In this document: positions 41,561-50,149 of the stretch, piece after piece
Position numbering within the stretch: the stretch's first letter is position 1
Layout: the number at the start of each line of letters is the position of its first letter
The notes under the pieces: model-generated
Told to the model about the DNA's origin: nothing
What the model saw: only the letters and a program-made list of their open reading frames with translations
Database searches by the model: none
Translations under genes and position numbers: made by a program
NCBI GenBank assembly: GCA_902760865.1
Contig: CACWID010000017.1
Location: 24,805 to 88,804 of the forward strand
Length of the DNA: 64,000 nucleotides
Direction: 5' to 3'
Source of the DNA: an uncultured Bacteroidales bacterium
Lineage (GTDB): Bacteria > Bacteroidota > Bacteroidia > Bacteroidales > Muribaculaceae

Positions 41561-42982
41561 ATGAATGCAAAAATAACTTTTGTCGAGCTTGTTAACCTCA
41601 TGGCCGATGCCACATCGACCAGCAAGAGGGTGTGTGAACTTTTCCTGAAGGATTTGTTTGCAACGGTCTCCCAGGCGCTCATCGATGGTGATAGCGTGAA
41701 AATCAAGGGGGTGGGAACCTTCAAAGTCACACAGGTGAAACCGCGCAAGAGCGTCAACGTCAATACCGGCAACGATATACAGATTGCCGGTTATCACAAA
41801 TTGACCTTCACTCCCGACAAGTCACTTGTCGAGGCCGTGAATCAGCCGTTCGCCCAATTCGAGACCGTGTTTCTGGACGATGCGCTCACCGACGAGAAAC
41901 TGGCCGAAATCGACAAGGAGCATCCGTCGCCAATCGACGTGACCGAGGCCGCCGACGAGGCTCCTGACACGAAGACGGCCACGACAGCCGCCCAATCATC
42001 GGGCCCGGCCATTGCAACCGCCCTGATGGACGATGTTGCTGCCGACGAACCGGACCTGGCAGAAAGCGATATCCCTGCAGCACCGCTGCCCTTTGAACTC
42101 CCGGAGATGAATGACGCAGCCCCTGCACCTGATTTGGACGAATTGTTCGACTCGCTGCCCGCTGACCACGATAATCCTCCAAGCGCTGACACCACGCCCG
42201 CACAGAAAAAGCCCGTCGAGGAGAAGAAACCCGTTGAGGAAAAGAAACCCGTTGAGGAGAAAAAGCCGGAACCCGTGAGGAAGCCTATGCTCGTCGGGAT
42301 TCCCATCGACGGCCCCAGCCGTCCCGTCCCGGAGCAAGAAGAGCCCGAGGAGACGACGGCAAGCGGACATTTTTATCGTCCCGAGCCACGCAACGCCTAC
42401 ACGCCTACTCCTGAACAGATAGAAGAAGCCTCGCGCAAGACCGACCGACGTTGGATCTGGATTGCCATCAGCGCTCTGGCCGCCGTCCTCCTATTCTGGC
42501 TGATAGCCCGCAGCTGCGATAGCGTCAGCGAGCAGCAACACGAGCAGGAAGTCGTGGCAGCTGACACCATTGTCGAGGATGACAGCACGCTGGCCGAAGC
42601 GAAGCCTGAGGCTAAACCTGAGGCCAAGCCCGAGGTGAAACCTGAGCCCAAGGCTGAGGTAAAGCCTGAGCCCAAACCCGAGCCTAAACCGGAACCCAAG
42701 CCCGAGCCCAAACCCAAAGCCGCAGCCAAGTCGGGCGAGGTCACCGATGTGGTCACCTCCCAGATTGTGCTCACCACGCTCTCGGAGAAGCACTACGGCA
42801 GTCCGTGGTTCTGGGTATATATCTACGAGGAGAACCGAGACAGGGGCATCATCTCTGACCCGAACAACATCAAGCCGGGCACCAGAGTAGTCATTCCTCC
42901 TGCTTCAAAATACGGCATTGATCCCAAAGACAAGTCCAGCCTCAAGAAGGCCCAGCGCAAGTCGTGGGAATACCTCAAGTGA
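41561..42982 (+). CDS. HU-like domain, membrane helix and LysM-like domain in one protein
   Basis: 473 aa. Residues 1-92 are HU-like (ITFVELVNLMADATST, VKIKGVGTFKV, arm at 60-80). An acidic, Pro-rich linker follows with three PVEEKK units (218-235). A membrane helix lies at about 298-317 (WIWIAISALAAVLLFWLIA). A KPE/KPEPKPEP repeat region (346-386) spans the periplasm, then a LysM-like C-terminal domain (397-446: IVLTTLSEKHYGSPWFWVYIYEEN...IKPGTRVVIPP). The topology suggests DNA binding inside and peptidoglycan binding outside, tethering nucleoid to wall; that is inference. It shares a transcript with HU. Confidence 0.88.
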   Translation: MNAKITFVELVNLMADATSTSKRVCELFLKDLFATVSQALIDGDSVKIKGVGTFKVTQVKPRKSVNVNTGNDIQIAGYHKLTFTPDKSLVEAVNQPFAQFETVFLDDALTDEKLAEIDKEHPSPIDVTEAADEAPDTKTATTAAQSSGPAIATALMDDVAADEPDLAESDIPAAPLPFELPEMNDAAPAPDLDELFDSLPADHDNPPSADTTPAQKKPVEEKKPVEEKKPVEEKKPEPVRKPMLVGIPIDGPSRPVPEQEEPEETTASGHFYRPEPRNAYTPTPEQIEEASRKTDRRWIWIAISALAAVLLFWLIARSCDSVSEQQHEQEVVAADTIVEDDSTLAEAKPEAKPEAKPEVKPEPKAEVKPEPKPEPKPEPKPEPKPKAAAKSGEVTDVVTSQIVLTTLSEKHYGSPWFWVYIYEENRDRGIISDPNNIKPGTRVVIPPASKYGIDPKDKSSLKKAQRKSWEYLK

Positions 42983-42996
42983 TAAGACAATAAGGG

Positions 42997-43064
42997 AACA
43001 ATAAGTACGATAAACACCCTAGTTAATTGATTGACAATAGCTTGTATTTATCGTACTTATTGTT
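42997..43064 (+). terminator. Strong terminator, 18-bp perfect stem
   Basis: AACAATAAGTACGATAAA (42997-43014) pairs with TTTATCGTACTTATTGTT (43047-43064), followed by TTCCTTTTTTTG. Ends the HU operon. Confidence 0.9.
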
Positions 43065-43072
43065 TTCCTTTT

Positions 43073-43107
43073 TTTGTTGCGCTTTTGAGTAGTATGCACT
43101 ATCTTTG
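43073..43107 (+). promoter_or_regulatory. Upstream promoter-like element
   Basis: TTTG (43073-43076) and TATCTTTG (43100-43107), 23-bp spacing. GCACTATCTTTGCA here is repeated identically at the next promoter. Confidence 0.45.
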
Positions 43108-43156
43108 CACAAGTGCTAAGACAGGCTGCACCTAGGCATAAAAAACATCAAGATGT

Positions 43157-43187
43157 TTTGTTCTGCCCTCGATTTGCACTATCTTTG
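43157..43187 (+). promoter_or_regulatory. Consensus promoter of the sua5-like operon
   Basis: TTTG (43157-43160), 19 bp, TATCTTTG (43180-43187). The start codon at 43208 leaves a leader of about 15 nt. Confidence 0.8.
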
Positions 43188-43207
43188 CAGATTGTAAACC
43201 ATCCAAA

Positions 43208-43810
43208 ATGAGAATACCCAAAGAACAAATACAGAATACCCGAGCCCAACAGGAAACCGATATCGTGCAGTGCCTCAAAGTGTTGAGTGCAGGAGGACTG
43301 ATTCTCTACCCCACCGATACCGTCTGGGGCATCGGCTGTGATGCTACCAATGCCGAGGCCGTCAAGCGCGTCTATCAACTCAAGCAGCGCGACGACAGCA
43401 AGGCCCTGATTGTGCTCATCGATAGTGCCGAGCATCTGGACCACTATGTAGTGGACGTGCCAATGATAGCCCAAGAACTCATCGATGTGGCCGTCAAGCC
43501 ATTAACCATCATCTATGAGGGCGCCTATAACCTGGCTCCCAACGTGCTGGGCGACGAGGACAGCGTGGGCATCAGGGTGCCGAACGACGAGTTCTGCCAC
43601 CAGTTGTGCGAGCGTTTCGGCAAGCCCATCGTGTCCACCTCGGCCAACGTGAGCGGCGAGCCGACGGCACGGACCTTTGCCGACATCTCGCCCGCCATCA
43701 CCGGGGGGGTTGACTATGTCGTGCAATACCGTCAACAGGACACCAGTCTCCACGAGCCGTCGAATATCATCCTGCTGAGCCGCGACGGCACCTTCAAAAT
43801 CATCCGCTAA
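43208..43810 (+). CDS. tsaC: L-threonylcarbamoyladenylate synthase (Sua5/YrdC family)
   Basis: Makes threonylcarbamoyl-AMP for t6A modification of ANN-decoding tRNAs. YPTDTVWGIGCDATN is the substrate-site start, KQRDDSKALIVLI a conserved loop, and STSANVSGEPTA the ATP-binding part. 200 aa, short YrdC/TsaC form without the Sua5 tail. First gene of a run continuing with the sugar-phosphate transferase 12 bp downstream. Confidence 0.93.
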   Translation: MRIPKEQIQNTRAQQETDIVQCLKVLSAGGLILYPTDTVWGIGCDATNAEAVKRVYQLKQRDDSKALIVLIDSAEHLDHYVVDVPMIAQELIDVAVKPLTIIYEGAYNLAPNVLGDEDSVGIRVPNDEFCHQLCERFGKPIVSTSANVSGEPTARTFADISPAITGGVDYVVQYRQQDTSLHEPSNIILLSRDGTFKIIR

Positions 43811-43822
43811 TCCTCATCTGTC

Positions 43823-45262
43823 ATGAAGATCAGACTCGACATCAACAACAAGGCCCACCTGCAGCGCATCAAGTATGTGCTGGGCGACTATGTGATGTCC
43901 AATCTTGCCTGGCTTACCTACAATATCGTGCGTTTCCAGATGGGACACACCTCAGGAAACTACTACACGCTCGACAACTACCTCACGAGCAAAATCGTGT
44001 TGCTGGGCCAGTTGATCTTCCCCTTGCTGATGATGGTGACCTACATCTTCAGCGGATATTACAACAACGTGTGCCGCAAGTCGCGCGTGCAGGAGCTGCT
44101 CACGACGATGGCCAGTTCGGTCATCAACACGCTAATGATCTTCTTCCTGGCGCTGATCAACGATGTGATCGGCGTGCGCGGCACCGACTATGAGATGATA
44201 CTCATCCTGTGGGCATTGCTGTTCGGCTTTGTCTATCTGGTCCGGGCCATCATCACCAACATCGCCTCCAGGCAGATCAAGTCTCGCAAGTGGACTTTCC
44301 CCACGCTGATCATCGGCTGCGGATCGGCAGCCATGGCCTTTGTCAACAAGCTCAACAGCCGACGCAAGTCGTCGGGATATGAAGTCAAGGGATTTGTCAA
44401 CATCCCCGGCGAAAATCCCGTCAAGGGCAATCCACTGCCCTGCTATGAACTGGATGAACTCCAGGAGGTCTGCAAGCGCGAGAACATCTGGGAACTCATC
44501 GTGGTCCCCAGCCGCGACGACACGCCCCAGACGATGAACGCCATCAACCACCTGTTCGCCCTGGGCCTGCCCATCATGATATCTCCCGAGTACTTCAACA
44601 AGATGCAGACGCCCGTCTCTATCTCGGACATCTACGGGGAACCCCTGGTGAACATCTCGCGCAGCAGCATGAGCGACAGCGGCAAGAACCTGAAACGCGC
44701 CATCGACGTCATGGTCTCCCTTGTAGCCCTGGTAGTGCTGTCACCGCTGTATGCCATCGTGTCGATCATCATCAAGGCCACAAGCCCGGGCCCCATCTTC
44801 TACCTGCAGGAGCGCGTCGGGCTCCACAACAAGCCCTTCAATATCATCAAGTTCCGCTCAATGGTCGAGAATGCCGAGTCATCGGGCAAGCCCCAGCTGA
44901 CGTCGGACAATGACCCGCGAATCACCCCCTTCGGCCGGTTCATGCGCAAGTACCGCATCGACGAGTTGCCGCAGTTCTGGAACGTGCTCAAGGGCGAGAT
45001 GTCAATCGTCGGCCCCAGGCCCGAGCGGCAGTACTATGTGGACCAGATTATCAAGCGGGTACCCGCCTATGCCCTGCTCCACCAGGTCAGGCCAGGTATC
45101 ACCTCGATGGGCATGGTCAAGTATGGTTACGCCCAGAACGTCGATGAGATGGTCGAGCGAGTGGCCTATGACCTGATGTACCTGAACAACATGTCGCTGC
45201 TCAACGACATCAAGATTCTTATCTACACTGTAAAAATCGTCTTTACGGGACGCGGAATGTGA
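43823..45262 (+). CDS. Polyprenyl glycosylphosphotransferase (undecaprenyl-phosphate sugar-1-phosphate transferase)
   Basis: 479 aa initiating enzyme of exopolysaccharide synthesis. Four N-terminal membrane helices (about 20-160), a CoA-binding-like Rossmann region (TLIIGCGSAAMAFV), one further helix (MVSLVALVVLSPLYAIVSI) and the bacterial sugar transferase domain: FYLQERVGLHNKPFNIIKFRSM, DELPQFWNVLKGEMSIVGPRPE. It moves a sugar-1-phosphate to undecaprenyl phosphate. It overlaps the chloride channel start. Confidence 0.94.
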   Translation: MKIRLDINNKAHLQRIKYVLGDYVMSNLAWLTYNIVRFQMGHTSGNYYTLDNYLTSKIVLLGQLIFPLLMMVTYIFSGYYNNVCRKSRVQELLTTMASSVINTLMIFFLALINDVIGVRGTDYEMILILWALLFGFVYLVRAIITNIASRQIKSRKWTFPTLIIGCGSAAMAFVNKLNSRRKSSGYEVKGFVNIPGENPVKGNPLPCYELDELQEVCKRENIWELIVVPSRDDTPQTMNAINHLFALGLPIMISPEYFNKMQTPVSISDIYGEPLVNISRSSMSDSGKNLKRAIDVMVSLVALVVLSPLYAIVSIIIKATSPGPIFYLQERVGLHNKPFNIIKFRSMVENAESSGKPQLTSDNDPRITPFGRFMRKYRIDELPQFWNVLKGEMSIVGPRPERQYYVDQIIKRVPAYALLHQVRPGITSMGMVKYGYAQNVDEMVERVAYDLMYLNNMSLLNDIKILIYTVKIVFTGRGM

Positions 45263-47094
45263 TGGTGCAGCAATCGAGACATCATGATTCCGGCACCGCC
45301 AGCAGTGACAAGAGCAACTGGTGGTTCAAGTTCCTTGCCTGGAGAGAGGCCCACATCCCCGAGAAGACCTTTGTCGCGCTGCTGGCGCTCATCGTCGGCG
45401 TCGCTGCAGGCCTTGCCGCCGTGCTGCTCAAGACGCTCATCGCACTGATTGCCGGCTGGCTCACCAGCCGCTTCATTGTCGAGCACGGCAACCTGCTGTA
45501 TCTGGTATTCCCCGCCATCGGCATCCTGCTGGCCAGCCTGTATGTCTATTACATCGCGCGTGAACCCATCTCGCATGGTGTCACCCGCGTGCTCTATTCA
45601 TTGGCCTTGAAAAAGAGCCGCCTGAAAATCCACAACATGTACTCGTCGCTCATCGCCTCGTCGGTGACCATCGGCTTCGGTGGATCGGTCGGTGCCGAGG
45701 GTCCCATCGTGTTCACGGGGGCCGCCATCGGCAGCAACCTGGGACAGGCCTTCAGGCTCACGCCCCAGACGCTCGCCATGCTCGTGGCCTGTGGCGCGGC
45801 AGCTGGTATCGCGGGCATCTTCAAGGCCCCCATCGCCGGCATGCTGTTCACCATCGAGGTACTCATGCTTGACCTCACGGCCGGTGCCGCCATCCCGCTG
45901 ATTGTGGCCTCGGTGGCCGGTGCTACGGTGGCCTATGTCTTCACGGGCTATAACGTCGAGTTCTTCTTCACGCAGAGCGAGCCGTTCTACGCTCACCGCA
46001 TCCCCTATGTCGTCATGCTGGGCGTGTTCTGCGGCTTTGTATCGCTCTACTTCATCAACCTGATTGACCGCATCGAGGCTCGCTTCAAGCGGCTGCGCAA
46101 CCGCTGGGTGCGCTTTGCCGTGGGCGGTCTCACGCTGAGCGTGCTCATCTTCCTGATGCCTCCGCTATACGGCGAAGGCTTTGACGGCATTACGCGCCTG
46201 ATCAGCGGCGACGTGACGGGCATCTTCAACAACAGCCTGTTCTACAGTTATCGCGACAACACCGTGGCGGTGCTGCTGTTCCTGTTTGCGCTGGGAGCCT
46301 TCAAGGTGTTTGCCACGGCGGCGACTAACGGCGGTGGCGGTGTGGGCGGAACATTTGCCCCCTCGCTGTTCGTGGGCTGCATGGCGGGTGTATTTTTCTC
46401 CTATCTGGTCAATCACCTGGGCTTTATCGACCTTGACACCCCATTGAGTATCAAGAATTTCGCCTTGATGGGCATGGCCGGCGTGATGGCCGGTGTGATG
46501 CATGCCCCGTTGATGGCCATCTTCCTTACCGCCGAGATGACTGGCGGCTACGAACTCTTCTTGCCGTTGTTGATCGTGTCGGGCAGCAGTTATGCCATCA
46601 GCCGCATCTTCACCCCCTACGGCATCTACTCGCGACGTCTGGCCAAACGCGGCGAGCTGCTCACGCACCAGAAGGACCGCTCGGTGCTCACCCTGTTGAA
46701 GATGGACAGCGTCATCGAAAAGGATTTCTCGGTCGTCCACCCCGACATGAGCCTCAAGGACATGGTTGACACCATCGCCCAGAGCCACCGCAACCTCTTC
46801 CCCGTGACCGACGACAGCGGCAAACTGGTGGGTGTGGTACAACTCGACGACATCCGCAACATCATGTTCCGTCCCGACCTGTACCGCCGCATGCAGGTCA
46901 ACCGATTCATGGCCATACCGCCCGCCAAGGTCATCGTGGGCACCCCGATGGAGAAGGTCATGAAGACGTTTGACGATACCGGAGCCTGGAACCTGCCCGT
47001 CGTCGACGAGGAGGGCCACTATGTGGGCTTCGTTTCCAAGAGCAAGATATTCAACAGCTATCGCCAGGTGCTGAAACACTACACATACGATTAA
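45262..47094 (+). CDS. ClC family chloride channel/antiporter with CBS domains
   Basis: 610 aa. Membrane part with the anion-site motifs GSVGAEGPIVFTG (gating Glu kept) and GGGVGGTFAPSLFVG, then two CBS domains at about 480-600 (VVHPDMSLKDMVDTIAQS, PVTDDSGKLVGVVQLDDI, PVVDEEGHYVGFVSKSKI). ATG at 45262 overlaps the preceding TGA (TGATG); a GTG one codon upstream is possible. Transports chloride or exchanges it for protons; CBS suggests control by adenine nucleotides. Confidence 0.93.
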   Translation: MVQQSRHHDSGTASSDKSNWWFKFLAWREAHIPEKTFVALLALIVGVAAGLAAVLLKTLIALIAGWLTSRFIVEHGNLLYLVFPAIGILLASLYVYYIAREPISHGVTRVLYSLALKKSRLKIHNMYSSLIASSVTIGFGGSVGAEGPIVFTGAAIGSNLGQAFRLTPQTLAMLVACGAAAGIAGIFKAPIAGMLFTIEVLMLDLTAGAAIPLIVASVAGATVAYVFTGYNVEFFFTQSEPFYAHRIPYVVMLGVFCGFVSLYFINLIDRIEARFKRLRNRWVRFAVGGLTLSVLIFLMPPLYGEGFDGITRLISGDVTGIFNNSLFYSYRDNTVAVLLFLFALGAFKVFATAATNGGGGVGGTFAPSLFVGCMAGVFFSYLVNHLGFIDLDTPLSIKNFALMGMAGVMAGVMHAPLMAIFLTAEMTGGYELFLPLLIVSGSSYAISRIFTPYGIYSRRLAKRGELLTHQKDRSVLTLLKMDSVIEKDFSVVHPDMSLKDMVDTIAQSHRNLFPVTDDSGKLVGVVQLDDIRNIMFRPDLYRRMQVNRFMAIPPAKVIVGTPMEKVMKTFDDTGAWNLPVVDEEGHYVGFVSKSKIFNSYRQVLKHYTYD

Positions 47095-47107
47095 AATAGC
47101 TACCATT

Positions 47108-48880
47108 ATGAAGAAAGTTCATATCATATTCCTATTGGCAACAGCTTTACTGCCATTCACAACCAGGGCCACTGAACAGACCGACCTCAGCGACCCGATT
47201 CTTGTTGACTCGCTCGCAACGATTATTGAGGAAACAGACCAGGCCATCAACGTGGCCGAAACGGTTACCGTCAATGACACCGACACCGTACCATCAGCAG
47301 ACATTGCAACTCAACCGAGGCCCCTCAGTTTGAATGATTTTGACCCCGACTATTTCCGCAAATATCGCGGGGCTGATTTCCATTTCCTGAAGAACACTAC
47401 CAACCCTGCCGTCGAGCCCTACACCTTCTTGCAGGACCAGACGTGGGTGGGCATCCCGCTGTTCGTTGCCGGCATGATCGCCAAGGGCGAGAAGAAGGCC
47501 TTCAGACAGGACTATAATAACCCGAACACCAAGATACGCCTCATCAAGTACAACTTCCATAGCGAGATTGACAACTACACCCAGTTCTCGGGCATTGCGC
47601 TGACCGCAGGCCTGAAAATGGCGGGGGTCGAGGGCCGCTCATCCTGGCCGCGGCTGTTTGCCTCTTCGCTGGCTTCCTATGGTGTTATGGCGGCCTTTGT
47701 CAACGGCATCAAATACACCGCCAGCGAGTTGCGTCCCGATGGCTCAACGCACAACTCGTGGCCCTCGGGGCACACAGCGACTGCCTTTGTCGGCGCAACC
47801 ATCCTGCACAAGGAATATGGCTTGACGCGCTCTCCCTGGTACTCCATCGGCGGCTATACGGTAGCCACTGCCACCGGTGTGATGCGCGTGCTGAATAATC
47901 GCCACTGGATTTCGGATGTGCTCTCGGGTGCCGGCATCGGTATTCTCTCGACCGAATTGGCTTACGGCATCTGCGACCTGTTGTTCAAGGAGAAAGGCTT
48001 GCTGATGAATGACCTGAGCATCCATCCCGACCTGAGCAAGAATCCCTCATTCTTCTCCATCTCGATGGGTATCGGCCTTGGTAACAAGCATTTGACATTA
48101 CCAGGGTTCAACTTCGGCATCCAGCTTCCTGATGACGACCCTGATTACGGTCCAGACACACAAGCACTCGAGCTCAAATTCCGCTCTGCGACAGCTGTGG
48201 GTGTCGAGGGTGCCTGGTTCTTCAATCCCTATATCGGCATCGGCGCACGCCTTCGCGTCAAGAGCACCCCCATCAATGGCTGGTCTCAATTTACCGAAAT
48301 TGAGAGAAAGAGTCTGAAAGATATCGCCGACGATCCCGATTTCCAAGATGCCATCAAATACTTTGACCTCGAAATCGAAAGTGACCACATTACCGAATTT
48401 GCTGCCGATGCCGGTCTGTACTTCAGCCTGCCTCTATCCTCCCGTTTTGCCATCGGCACCAAGTTACTCCTTGGCCACAGCATCATGGACGATATCAACG
48501 TGCAAGGCAAATTCCTCGGAAACAAGGTTGACTATGATGGCGATAACAACTTCTTTACTGACGGTGATGTGGTTGCCTACAAGGAATGGGACTACATTGA
48601 TGTCCATGCCTCCAACTCGATGAAGTTCGGCACAGGTCTTTCTCTTACCTGGGCTTACAAGAATTCGTTCTCGTGGCGAGTATTCTGCGATTATGATTAT
48701 TCCCAAAAGACCTATACAGCTACCTATGCCCCGTTCATGTACCTGGAAGATTTCTGTCCAAGATTACGTAGTGAATTAATTGAATCTGTAGGCTGGGATC
48801 CCGTGCAGGAGTTCAAATCCAGTGCAAACAAGCACCTGCACCAGTGGGTACTGGGCGGATCGCTGTGTATCTCGTTCTAA
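47108..48880 (+). CDS. Secreted PAP2-type phosphatase with outer-membrane beta-barrel-like C-terminus
   Basis: 590 aa with signal peptide (about 1-21). The PAP2 motifs are KYTASELRP (KX6RP), PSGHTA and NNRHWISDVLSGAGIG (the SRX5HX3D site with NR in place of SR). After about residue 315 come alternating beta strands (FFSISMGIGLGNKHLTLPGFNFGIQLP... to the final VLGGSLCISF) ending in an aromatic residue, as in outer-membrane barrels. It could dephosphorylate lipid A or undecaprenyl-pyrophosphate at the cell envelope. Not certain which. Confidence 0.85.
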   Translation: MKKVHIIFLLATALLPFTTRATEQTDLSDPILVDSLATIIEETDQAINVAETVTVNDTDTVPSADIATQPRPLSLNDFDPDYFRKYRGADFHFLKNTTNPAVEPYTFLQDQTWVGIPLFVAGMIAKGEKKAFRQDYNNPNTKIRLIKYNFHSEIDNYTQFSGIALTAGLKMAGVEGRSSWPRLFASSLASYGVMAAFVNGIKYTASELRPDGSTHNSWPSGHTATAFVGATILHKEYGLTRSPWYSIGGYTVATATGVMRVLNNRHWISDVLSGAGIGILSTELAYGICDLLFKEKGLLMNDLSIHPDLSKNPSFFSISMGIGLGNKHLTLPGFNFGIQLPDDDPDYGPDTQALELKFRSATAVGVEGAWFFNPYIGIGARLRVKSTPINGWSQFTEIERKSLKDIADDPDFQDAIKYFDLEIESDHITEFAADAGLYFSLPLSSRFAIGTKLLLGHSIMDDINVQGKFLGNKVDYDGDNNFFTDGDVVAYKEWDYIDVHASNSMKFGTGLSLTWAYKNSFSWRVFCDYDYSQKTYTATYAPFMYLEDFCPRLRSELIESVGWDPVQEFKSSANKHLHQWVLGGSLCISF

Positions 48881-48887
48881 AAAAATA

Positions 48888-48941
48888 TCTAGATTATCTA
48901 GAACCTCTAGAGCATCTAGATAATCTAGAGCATCTAGAAAA
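48888..48941. repeat. Six tandem 9-bp units TCTAGA-NNN (second array)
   Basis: TCTAGA at 48888, 48897, 48906, 48915, 48924 and 48933, same period and copy number as 31586-31639. Lies between the PAP2 gene and fmt, ending 12 bp before the fmt start. Confidence 0.95.
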
Positions 48942-48953
48942 AAACTGAAGACT

Positions 48954-49934
48954 ATGACTAAAGAGGATTTAAAGATTGTTTTTTTCGGCACCCCGGAGTT
49001 TGCTGTCGAGAGCCTCAAGCGGTTGGTTGACGGCGGTTATAACGTGGCTGCGGTGGTCACCATGCCCGACAAACCTGCGGGCCGAGGGCGACAGTTGCAG
49101 CAGAGCGACGTGAAGCGCTTTGCCGTGGAGCGCGGCCTGCCCGTGCTGCAGCCCGTGAGCCTCAAGGACGAGGCGTTTATCGAGCAGTTGAGGTCCTATC
49201 AGGCACAGTTGTTCATCGTCATCGCCTTCAGAATGCTGCCCGAGGCGGTGTGGCAGATGCCGCCGCTGGGCACCTTCAACCTGCACGCCTCGCTGCTGCC
49301 GCGTTACCGCGGCGCGGCGCCCATCAACTGGGCCGTAATGAACGGCGACACCGAGACCGGCGTGACCACTTTCTTCCTCAAGCACGAGATTGACACGGGC
49401 GACGTCATCCAGCAGCGCAGTTGCCCCATCGGCCGTCATGACAACGTCGAGGTCGTGTACGACCGCCTGATGATGATGGGTGCCGACATGGTGCTCGAGA
49501 CCGTCGATGCCATCATTGCCGGAACGGTCAAGCCCATCCCTCAGGACCAACTGCTCACGGCAGGCCAACAGCCGACTCCCGCGCCCAAAATCTTCAAGGA
49601 CACGTGCCGCATCGACTGGAACCGCCCTGCCGAGGAAATCTATAACCACATTCGCGGCCTGTCACCCTACCCTGCCGCCTGGACAGTCCTGACCGACGCT
49701 GACGGCAACGAGTTGACGACGCTCAAGGTGTTTGTCACTGGCGAGCCTCAGCCCTTTGGCAACGGGGAGCACCCCGAGGCCGGCAGCATCGCTGCCGACG
49801 TCAAGACGCTGCGGGTTGCCTGTGGCGACGGCTGGCTGCAGGTGTTGTCACTGCAACAGTCCGGCAAGAAACGGATGGACACCGATGCCTTCCTGCGCGG
49901 CTATACCATCCTGCCCACCCACCGCTGCCGATAA
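48954..49934 (+). CDS. fmt: Methionyl-tRNA formyltransferase
   Basis: Formylates initiator Met-tRNA with 10-formyl-THF. VFFGTPEFAVESLK at the start, and the catalytic loop NLHASLLPRYRGAAPINWAVMNGD with the HxSLLP signature. The C-terminal OB-fold-like domain is at 205-320. 326 aa, normal. Confidence 0.97.
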   Translation: MTKEDLKIVFFGTPEFAVESLKRLVDGGYNVAAVVTMPDKPAGRGRQLQQSDVKRFAVERGLPVLQPVSLKDEAFIEQLRSYQAQLFIVIAFRMLPEAVWQMPPLGTFNLHASLLPRYRGAAPINWAVMNGDTETGVTTFFLKHEIDTGDVIQQRSCPIGRHDNVEVVYDRLMMMGADMVLETVDAIIAGTVKPIPQDQLLTAGQQPTPAPKIFKDTCRIDWNRPAEEIYNHIRGLSPYPAAWTVLTDADGNELTTLKVFVTGEPQPFGNGEHPEAGSIAADVKTLRVACGDGWLQVLSLQQSGKKRMDTDAFLRGYTILPTHRCR

Positions 49935-49989
49935 TCCATAGCTCGGGACCAACAGGGTTTCCAACAAATGCGTCTCCACATGCCATGTA

Positions 49990-50011
49990 GAGACGCAAAA
50001 TTTTGCGTCTC
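49990..50011. repeat. 22-bp perfect palindrome GAGACGCAAAATTTTGCGTCTC
   Basis: Self-complementary sequence. GCGTCTC upstream at 49970-49976 offers an alternative partner for GAGACGC. Similar elements are widely scattered in Bacteroidetes genomes. Confidence 0.85.
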
Positions 50012-50070
50012 CGGGAGCTGACGCCCGTCCACGGAGCGGATAAGCTGATTCACATTGAACAATACAACGA

Positions 50071-50104
50071 TTGCGGGGTGACTCTCGGTTGAGTCACCCC
50101 GCAA
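50071..50104. terminator. Bidirectional hairpin, 14-bp perfect stem
   Basis: TTGCGGGGTGACTC (50071-50084) pairs with GAGTCACCCCGCAA (50091-50104), loop TCGGTT. Lies between convergent fmt and the C10 peptidase gene. Confidence 0.85.
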
Positions 50105-50149
50105 TGCATTAGGTATCAGTCCCGATGATTATTCGGGCAGAATGATCAT

